Below are positions 6,411-11,875 of a stretch of DNA of 11,875 bases, one piece after another. The first letter of the stretch is position 1. The number at the start of each line of letters is the position of its first letter. The stretch spans positions 1 to 11,875 of the forward strand of contig JAFAFN010000080.1 in assembly GCA_023423475.1 (NCBI GenBank). Reading direction: 5' to 3'. This DNA comes from Actinomycetes bacterium. GTDB lineage: Bacteria > Actinomycetota > Acidimicrobiia > Acidimicrobiales > Microtrichaceae. The notes beneath the pieces are model-generated. The model made no database searches, was not told where the DNA came from, and saw only the letters and a list, made by a program, of their open reading frames with translations. The translations under genes and the position numbers were made by a program.

Positions 6411-9160
6411 GAGCAGCAGCAACGACCAGGCGCTCGAGCACCCGACGCTGGGCCGCCGGACTGGCACTGCTGGTGTCGGCCTCGGTGCTCGCCAGCTGCG
6501 TGCCGCCCGCGCCCGAGCCGCCGACGGAGCCGCCGACGGAGCCGCCGCCCACCGCCCCCACGCCGGCCAGCGCCGCCATGTGGTTGCTCCAGAAGGCCGC
6601 AGCCGCGGGCGCACCGATGGCGGCCAACTACGTCATGTCGAAGCTCGGACTGAACTCGCTGCTCCCGGTGAGCGACGGGCAGAAGCTCGACGAGATCAAG
6701 GCCGAGCTCGACGCGATCTCGGCGAAGCTCGACCAGGTCAACCGCTCGCTGAACACCCTGACGGGCCAGTTCGCCCAGAACGCTCTGACGGTCCAGCTCA
6801 CCGCACTGCGCGACGAGAGCCGCGACGTCGGGGTGCTCTACAACGAGCAGTTCCGACCGATGCTGACCGCTGGCATCGAACACGAGAAGGCCAAGGAGAG
6901 CGGCGACCAGCAGCGCATCGACGCGGCGTTCGACCAGCTGATCCGACGTCGCAACCAGTTCTACGTCGCGTACGACCGCCTCGGTGCCAGCTCGCTCGCC
7001 GGCAAGATCAGCGACCGTCTGGTTCCGGGCGAATCGACCTCGGCGCTCTCGTCCAAGGGGCTCGTGCTCCTGACCCGTCCCGGCGCCCGCTACTACAACG
7101 CCGCCAGCTCCGCCGAGATCCGGGCCGTGTACGACAACTTCGCCGAGTACGAGGCACTCGCCGCGTGGATGCGCATGGAGCGCTGGATCCCCTCGAACCC
7201 GCCGCCTCCCGGTGACACCAAGGAAGGGATCATCGAGAACTTCGAGACCGCTCGACGCGAGTACCTCGCGCAGACCCTCGAGGAGCACACCGGACTGCCG
7301 CCGGTGATCCCCGCCGATGTCGCGATCGACGCAGGCACCCAGCCCCTGGCCGCAACCAGCCCGACGATGTGGCAGCCCGTCGCCTCCGCGGTCCGCTACC
7401 GCCCGAACCACTCAGACCCCGGGTCGGTGCCCGCGCTGCTCGCCGGCCTCAATGCCGATGCCTTCCGCAGCTACGGCGACTGGCAGATCCCGAGCCGGGC
7501 AGATGTGAACACGCTCCTGAGCGGTTTCACCCCTGCGACCGGGACGACGCCCAACACCTACCTCGCCGGCCTGCACGCGACGAGCGCGGCGTGGCAGGCG
7601 ATCAAGGGCCCGTCGCCCTGGCCCTACGTGTGGACACGGGACGTCGCCATCACGTCGATGAGCTGTCTCCCGCAGTTCACCGGCACCGGCGTCACCATCA
7701 ACGTGCCACGCCAGTTCGCCGTCACGACGGCAACGCCGACTTCCTCCACCGCAGGCCAACCGCCGCTGCCGGGCACGGTGCGGGGTGACCTGAGCGTGCC
7801 GCCGAGCTGCGCCGACTTCCTGGATTCGGTGTTCGCGGGAGCACCCGCCGCGGGTGGGTTCCTCGCGGCCCGCACGATGGACGCGACGTGGACCGACTTC
7901 CTCGGGCAGCGGTCCGGGCCGTACGTCCGACACGACGCCGACCTGCGACTCGCCGACCTGTCGGATCGCTACCTCTCCGGCATCGACGCGCACGGCTCGG
8001 ACCTGCGCGGGGCGAAGTTGACCGACACCGACCTGAGCGGTGCCAACCTGCGCGGTGTCGACCTGCGCGGGGCCAACCTCACCGGCACTGACCTGAACGA
8101 CGCCGACCTCACCGATGCCAAGTTGGCAGGTGTGACCACCAGCCGGATCGAGGGACGACCGAAGGCGCTCCCGGCTGGTTGGACCGTGGCCAACGGACAT
8201 CTCATCGGGCCGGGAGTCGCACTCACCGGCGCCGACCTCCGCGAGGCGGACCTGCGCAGCACGGACCTCACCGGTGCCAACTTCGCCGACACGGACCTCA
8301 CCGGCGCGAACCTCGCCGGCGTGCAGCTGACCGGCGCCAACCTGACCAGGGCCCACCTCGTCGACGTGGACCTGACCGGCGCTCGTCTGACGGCAACGAC
8401 GCTCAGCGGGGCGACGTTCCAGGGCGCCACGCTGCGGGGCGTGAGCTCGGGCAGCATCGTCGCCAACGCGGCGTTCACGTTGCCGGCCGGGTGGAGGTTC
8501 ATCTCCGGGCAGCTGGCCGGACCCGGAGCGAACCTCACGGGCGGCAACCTCTCGGGCGTGAACCTGACCGGACTCGACCTGTCGCAGGCAGACCTCACCG
8601 GAGCACGCCTCACCAACGCGACCTTGACGAACGTCCGGCTCACGGGAGCGACCGTCGCCGGGTCGTTCTTCGGGACCGACGACGACAACAAGTTCCAGGG
8701 CGTGGTGTCAGGTGGGCTCATCGGTGTGCCGGCACAGCTGCCCGCCTCGGGCCGCTATCGCCTGGTCGAGGGCCATCTGGTCGGACCGAGCGCGGACCTG
8801 ACCGGCGCGACGTTCTCGCCCGCGGCACAGCTCGGCGTCTCACTGAGCGCCACCAACTTCACGAACGCGGACCTGACCGGCGTGAACCTCACCGGCGCCT
8901 TCATGAACAACGCCAACCTGACCGGCGCGGTCCTGACCGGCGCGACGCTCAGCGGCGTGAACCTGTCGGCGGCGACCCTGACCGGCGTCGTCTCGGGTGG
9001 CATCGTCGGCAACCCCGTGCTGCCGCCCGGTTGGACCCTGGTCGACGGCTTCCTGGTCGACCCAGGAGCCGGCGCCACGAGCGCCGGTCTGGCCGGTGCC
9101 CATACATCTGGGGCAGGACTCGACCGCGACCTCGTCGGGGCGGCAGACACCGGTCGTTGA
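6407..9160 (+). CDS. Pentapeptide-repeat lipoprotein with helical N-terminal domain
   Basis: The 917-residue protein has a lipobox LASC (Cys31) after a twin-Arg-rich n-region, then a Pro-rich tether with PPTE repeats. Residues about 52-320 are mostly helical: a hydrophobic Ala-rich stretch (WLLQKAAAAGAPMAANYVM), a heptad coiled coil (KLDEIKAELDAISAKLDQV) and further helices. Residues about 335-500 include YGDWQIPSRADVNTLL and YVWTRD, reminiscent of DUF1566 domains (a weak match). From residue 511 onward are pentapeptide repeats (A(D/N)LTG, DLRGA), which fold as a right-handed square beta-helix. Four insertions starting at about 575, 678, 765 and 860 interrupt them. The start ATG overlaps the TetR stop (ATGA). 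The last repeats degenerate before the stop. Function is unknown. Surface location and a binding or assembly role are inferred. Confidence 0.85.
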   Translation: MRAAATTRRSSTRRWAAGLALLVSASVLASCVPPAPEPPTEPPTEPPPTAPTPASAAMWLLQKAAAAGAPMAANYVMSKLGLNSLLPVSDGQKLDEIKAELDAISAKLDQVNRSLNTLTGQFAQNALTVQLTALRDESRDVGVLYNEQFRPMLTAGIEHEKAKESGDQQRIDAAFDQLIRRRNQFYVAYDRLGASSLAGKISDRLVPGESTSALSSKGLVLLTRPGARYYNAASSAEIRAVYDNFAEYEALAAWMRMERWIPSNPPPPGDTKEGIIENFETARREYLAQTLEEHTGLPPVIPADVAIDAGTQPLAATSPTMWQPVASAVRYRPNHSDPGSVPALLAGLNADAFRSYGDWQIPSRADVNTLLSGFTPATGTTPNTYLAGLHATSAAWQAIKGPSPWPYVWTRDVAITSMSCLPQFTGTGVTINVPRQFAVTTATPTSSTAGQPPLPGTVRGDLSVPPSCADFLDSVFAGAPAAGGFLAARTMDATWTDFLGQRSGPYVRHDADLRLADLSDRYLSGIDAHGSDLRGAKLTDTDLSGANLRGVDLRGANLTGTDLNDADLTDAKLAGVTTSRIEGRPKALPAGWTVANGHLIGPGVALTGADLREADLRSTDLTGANFADTDLTGANLAGVQLTGANLTRAHLVDVDLTGARLTATTLSGATFQGATLRGVSSGSIVANAAFTLPAGWRFISGQLAGPGANLTGGNLSGVNLTGLDLSQADLTGARLTNATLTNVRLTGATVAGSFFGTDDDNKFQGVVSGGLIGVPAQLPASGRYRLVEGHLVGPSADLTGATFSPAAQLGVSLSATNFTNADLTGVNLTGAFMNNANLTGAVLTGATLSGVNLSAATLTGVVSGGIVGNPVLPPGWTLVDGFLVDPGAGATSAGLAGAHTSGAGLDRDLVGAADTGR
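8129..9070 (+). repeat. Four diverged insertion modules in the pentapeptide beta-helix
   Basis: At codons starting at 8129, 8438, 8699 and 8984, the pentapeptide pattern is broken by a segment of about 25-30 residues. The segment begins with GV, often with SG and a following G-I/L-x-G-x-P, and continues as LP-x-GW (GRY in the third) plus x-G-x-L-x-GP, before LTGA-type repeats resume. The fourth copy ends in DPG and is not followed by clear repeats. Spacing is 103, 87 and 95 residues. These probably form loops or hairpins projecting from successive coils. Confidence 0.7.
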
Positions 9161-9193
9161 CCTGGGAGGAGTGACCGACCTACACCAGGCCCC

Positions 9194-10441
9194 GTGACCA
9201 CCGACGCGCAGGAACCGGAGAGCCGGCTGGTCCGGCGTCTGGGGACCGGTGACGCGGTCGTCATCGGTCTCGGGTCGATGATCGGTGCCGGCGTGTTCGC
9301 CGCCATCGGTCCGGCCGCCGCGGCCGCAGGTGGGGGCCTGCTGATCGGTCTGGTGCTCGCTGCGGTCGTCGCCTACTGCAACGCCACGTCCTCGGCGCAG
9401 CTGGCCGCGTTGTACCCGGCCTCGGGCGGGACCTACGTCTACGGCCGACAGCGGCTCGGTCATCGCTGGGGATTCCTGGCCGGGTGGGGCTTCGTGGTCG
9501 GCAAGACGGCGAGCTGTGCGGCGATGGCCCTCACGTTCGGCAGCTACGTCGACGGCGACCTCGCCCGACCGCTCGCGGTGGGTGCGGTCGTCGCACTCAC
9601 GACCGTCAACCTGCTCGGGGTCCACAAGACGGCAGTGCTGACACGCGTGATCGTCGCCATCGTCCTGGCGTCGCTCTCGGTCGTCGTCACCGCGGGGCTC
9701 TCGTCGTCACCGTCGACGTCGAACATCGGGCCGCTGCTCGACGACGGGCCACTCGGGATCCTCCGGGCCGGTGGACTGCTGTTCTTCGCGTTCGCCGGCT
9801 ACGCCCGCATCGCGACCCTCGGTGAAGAGGTCCGTGATCCTGCCCGCACCATCCCGCGGGCCATCCCCACGGCATTGGGGATCACCCTCGTGGTGTATGC
9901 CTCGGTGGCAGTCGTCGCCCTGTGCGCGGTCGGCCCCCAGGTGCTGGCGGCGAGCAGCGCACCGCTCGCCGAGGTCGCCGCGTCCGGTGGGTGGGCCTGG
10001 GCGACGACCGTGGTCAGGGTCGGCGCAGCGGTCGCATCGCTCGGCGTGCTCCTGTCCTTGCTGGTCGGGGTGAGTCGCACCACGTTCGCGATGGCGGGTG
10101 GGGCCGACCTCCCGCGCTGGCTCGACGCAGTGCACCCGACCCGTCGTGTCCCACACCGCGCCGAGTTGGTCGTCGCCGCGGTGGTGATCGGTGTCGTGCT
10201 CGTCGCGGACGTGCGCGGCGCGATCGGCTTCAGCTCGTTCGCCGTGCTCTTCTACTACGCCGTCACCAACGCCTCGGCGCTCACCCTCGAGCCGACCGAA
10301 CGGCGCTCACCGATGGCGCTGTCGATCGTCGGACTCGCGGGTTGCGTCGTGCTCGCTGTCGCACTTCCGGCGGTCAGCGTGGTGGGCGGCATCGCCCTGC
10401 TCGCCCTCGGCGCCGTGGTGTTCGAGCTCCGCCGCAGGTGA
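9194..10441 (+). CDS. APC-superfamily amino acid/polyamine permease
   Basis: The 415-residue inner-membrane protein has many hydrophobic helices. Helix 1 contains the glycine-rich unwound substrate site of APC transporters (G27-x-x-x-G31-x-G33, in GSMIGAGVF). About residues 194-225 contain the family signature FFAFAGYARIATLGEEVRDP followed by TIPRA, corresponding to helix 6 and its loop. At 415 residues it is slightly shorter than many 12-helix members, and 11-12 helices are plausible. The substrate cannot be assigned. GTG 9194 is the only sensible start, because an in-frame TGA lies at 9158 and the next start codons fall inside helix 1. The ribosome-binding site is odd: GGGAGGAG is 22 bases upstream and nothing better is closer. 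The 33-bp gap to the lipoprotein gene suggests shared transcription under the TetR regulator. Confidence 0.9.
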   Translation: MTTDAQEPESRLVRRLGTGDAVVIGLGSMIGAGVFAAIGPAAAAAGGGLLIGLVLAAVVAYCNATSSAQLAALYPASGGTYVYGRQRLGHRWGFLAGWGFVVGKTASCAAMALTFGSYVDGDLARPLAVGAVVALTTVNLLGVHKTAVLTRVIVAIVLASLSVVVTAGLSSSPSTSNIGPLLDDGPLGILRAGGLLFFAFAGYARIATLGEEVRDPARTIPRAIPTALGITLVVYASVAVVALCAVGPQVLAASSAPLAEVAASGGWAWATTVVRVGAAVASLGVLLSLLVGVSRTTFAMAGGADLPRWLDAVHPTRRVPHRAELVVAAVVIGVVLVADVRGAIGFSSFAVLFYYAVTNASALTLEPTERRSPMALSIVGLAGCVVLAVALPAVSVVGGIALLALGAVVFELRRR

Positions 10442-10471
10442 CCGGGCCGACGTCCTGGGACCCGTGGCCGG

Positions 10472-10609
10472 CTACTTCATCTTCGAGAATCGCCGGACGG
10501 TGAGCGTTCCGAACACCAGCAGGATCCCTCCGCACCACAGCAGCGACAGCACCGTCCAGTAGGCGAGGGAGTGGCCGACGCCGAGCTGTTCGATGTCGCC
10601 GACGGAGAC
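10472..10609 (-). pseudogene. Possible 3' remnant of an ABC-2 type permease gene
   Basis: On the minus strand, about 45 codons ending in TAG (10472-10474) read as a terminal membrane helix and cytoplasmic tail: a YWTVLSLLWCGGILLVFG segment, then VRRFSKMK. This is the usual C-terminal pattern of ABC-2/DrrB-like permeases (a helix, then ..LAVRRYRR). Third positions are G or C in 41 of 45 codons, as expected for a true coding frame. No start or upstream permease sequence exists, because further upstream the strand is antisense to the YccF gene. The segment is therefore probably a truncated relic. A chance reading frame is the alternative. Confidence 0.45.
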
Positions 10610-10802
10610 CGACTCCAAGGTCCTCGAGACGATCTTCAACGTGATCTGGCTGGTGCTGTTCGGCTGGGGCCTGTTCATCGCGGCGCTCGGCTCGGCACTC
10701 CTGCTGTGCATCACGATCATCGGCATCCCGTTCGCGATCCAGGCGGTGAAGATCGGCGTGCTCGGGCTGTGGCCGTTCGGTCGCACCGTCATCAAGGACT
10801 GA
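10593..10802 (+). CDS. Single-domain YccF-family small membrane protein
   Basis: The 69-residue protein has two hydrophobic segments (about 13-31 and 34-54) and the YccF-domain hallmarks: FNVIWLVLFGWG at the start, LLCITIIGIPFAIQA in the middle and LWPFGRTV at the end (Pfam PF03733). The E. coli YccF protein contains two such domains, while this one has a single complete copy. It is predicted to sit in the inner membrane, and its molecular role is unknown. ATG 10593 has no strong ribosome-binding site and lies inside the apparent permease relic on the other strand, so the first eight or so residues may have been recruited at a rearrangement junction. The conserved part starts at about residue 9. 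It converges on the sheath gene with a 3-bp gap and no visible terminator. Confidence 0.85.
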   Translation: MSPTETDSKVLETIFNVIWLVLFGWGLFIAALGSALLLCITIIGIPFAIQAVKIGVLGLWPFGRTVIKD

Positions 10803-10805
10803 CCT

Positions 10806-11875
10806 TCACGGAGCGGGTGGGCTCATCTCCTGCTGCACGGTGATGGTCACGTACTCCGCCGGGCGGACCGTCGATGCCCTGACGGTGACGGCCATGACAG
10901 AGCTCTCGAGGTCCTCCGAGGCTGGATCGACCGGCCCGGGGAGGACCTGGATCGAGTACGCCGACGCTGCGGACGGGCCGATCAGGGAGCCTCGCGACCA
11001 GAGGTCCTCGAGGTAGGCATCGAGCATCGTCGTCACGTGCGCCCACGTCGCTCGGCCGTTCTCGTCGCTGGCGACCGCTGCGGCGACCTGGGTCACCATC
11101 GATTCGATCTGCACCTGCACCCGGCGGGCACCGAGCGGCGAGTGCGTCGGCGTCGTCGCGGGATCACCGTGCGCTCCGAGTGTCATGTTGCCCAGCAGGA
11201 TCGTGCCGTAACCGGCGACGACGCGGAACGGGTTGACCGCGGCCTGCTGCAGCTGCGGGAGCACGTCGTTGGGCACGGACCACGCGGGCGACAGCTCGGT
11301 CATCGGTTGGCCGAGCCCACCGATCGGCGCGCCGACGTAGTCGGCGGCATCCGACGCAGCGATCATTCCCGCGACGGTGAGCGACGACGGCACCGGGTCG
11401 CCGTCGAGGTCGGTCAGACCGGAGGAGAACACCGCGGTCGACTCCGGGGTCGGCAATGACGCTCGCAGCTCGGCCGACCACGCGAGCAGTGCCGTCGGAT
11501 CGTCCGGGTCGGTCACGAGGTCCGGCACGAACTGGTCGGGCGGGTCGAGCAGCGAGATCGCATCGAGCGCGACCGCCACGGTGTTGGCCGCGACGGCGAC
11601 CTGCTGGTGGTCGCTGGCTTCGAGCAGTCCGACCGAGGGCACGGCGATCAGGTCGACGCGGCCGACCGGCAGCTGCGTCGAGCTCAGTGCCGCGACCAAC
11701 GAGTCGGCGGACTCGTCGGGGGTCAGTGCCAACTCGAGCTGCGTTCCGCCCTCGTCGAAGAACGAGGCGACGCCGCTGGCGAGCCTCGGTGACGGCTCGA
11801 CGACGAGCTCCGTGAACTCGTCGAGCGAGGTGATCGGGATCGGGCCGTCGCCGCCGGGCGCGTCGGGTGAGGGTG
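10806..11875 (-). CDS. Contractile tail sheath protein (5' end cut by the window edge)
   Basis: The minus-strand frame is open from the right edge to TGA at 10806-10808, giving 355 visible residues. It fits the phage tail sheath / contractile injection system sheath family. Near the edge is PIPITSLDEF...FFDEGGTQL, the usual 'P..I.s..eF...fF.nGG' segment. LLDPP follows, then VNPFRVVAGYGTILLGNMTLG, which corresponds to the conserved C-terminal 'NPir..pGyG...G.rTL' segment, and a final L..L...G.L.G region. Sheath subunits form the contracting outer tube around the inner tube of phage tails, tailocins, type VI-like and extracellular injection systems. The N-terminus lies outside the window. A TTG at 11730-11732 could serve as a start but would delete the conserved upstream segment, so the gene is better read as partial. 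Tube, baseplate, spike and ATPase genes are expected beyond the edge. Confidence 0.85.
   Translation of the reverse strand, partial: PSPDAPGGDGPIPITSLDEFTELVVEPSPRLASGVASFFDEGGTQLELALTPDESADSLVAALSSTQLPVGRVDLIAVPSVGLLEASDHQQVAVAANTVAVALDAISLLDPPDQFVPDLVTDPDDPTALLAWSAELRASLPTPESTAVFSSGLTDLDGDPVPSSLTVAGMIAASDAADYVGAPIGGLGQPMTELSPAWSVPNDVLPQLQQAAVNPFRVVAGYGTILLGNMTLGAHGDPATTPTHSPLGARRVQVQIESMVTQVAAAVASDENGRATWAHVTTMLDAYLEDLWSRGSLIGPSAASAYSIQVLPGPVDPASEDLESSVMAVTVRASTVRPAEYVTITVQQEMSPPAP

Noticed and set aside
5900..7411. A 503-codon minus-strand open frame across the TetR and pentapeptide genes
   Set aside because: It spans two genes with clear families on the other strand, and its low-complexity Arg/Gly/Ala product shows no motif.
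8702..8712. Another copy of TGGTGTCAG, matching part of the 1466-1480 dyad, with a reverse copy at 5624-5632
   Set aside because: Both lie within or at the end of coding sequence without the other half-site, so they look like chance matches.
9040..9160. A possible frameshift truncating the last pentapeptide repeats
   Set aside because: The tail after the fourth insertion degenerates, but no other frame restores pentapeptide repeats before the permease, so natural decay of the terminus is the simpler reading.
8179..9174. A 331-codon alternate frame through the pentapeptide repeats
   Set aside because: It is a repeat-driven shadow (Arg/His/Pro-rich) of the pentapeptide-coding frame.

Overview
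The window is very GC-rich DNA with strong G/C preference at third codon positions, frequent GTG starts and several lipoproteins with classical lipoboxes. This suggests a high-GC actinobacterium. An Acidimicrobiia-type genome would fit, but nothing here is diagnostic. No rRNA, tRNA, CRISPR array or insertion sequence was seen. Most genes encode exported or membrane proteins, so the window reads as a cell-surface and secretion accessory region.

Left part (1-1614). The left edge cuts a minus-strand lipoprotein made of a lipobox, a PKD domain, a beta-helix-like region and a long Gly-rich tail. It is divergent from a plus-strand gene. The roughly 250-bp gap between them holds a possible promoter for the lipoprotein with a perfect inverted repeat in its spacer, plus two more short palindromes in the leader.

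Middle left (1615-5627). The most striking gene is a 1099-residue secreted protein. It has a signal peptide, a novel N-terminal part with the protein's only two cysteines, about three Ig-like domains, an alpha-helical 'pre-toxin' stretch and a C-terminal domain. That domain carries the spaced residue pattern of class II (edema factor / CyaA / ExoY) nucleotidyl cyclase toxins: R826, K843/K850, D988/D990 and H1022. A short gap separates it from a lipoprotein with a Thr-rich tether and a Septum_form-like domain, probably in the same operon.

Middle right (5628-10441). A TetR-family regulator lies downstream of a near-ideal 26-bp dyad operator. Its stop codon overlaps, as ATGA, the start of a 917-residue pentapeptide-repeat lipoprotein with four spaced 'LP-GW-x-GPG' insertions. 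An APC-superfamily permease follows 33 bp later. These three probably form one regulated transcript.

Right part (10442-11875). A 69-codon single-domain YccF gene begins inside what looks like the surviving 3' end of an ABC-2 permease gene on the opposite strand. Converging on it is a tail-sheath gene of a contractile injection system or phage-tail-like particle. The sheath gene is cut by the right edge, and the rest of its cluster should lie outside the window to the right.

The cyclase toxin, the pentapeptide lipoprotein and the sheath gene all fit organism-to-organism interaction. A functional link between them is inference only.
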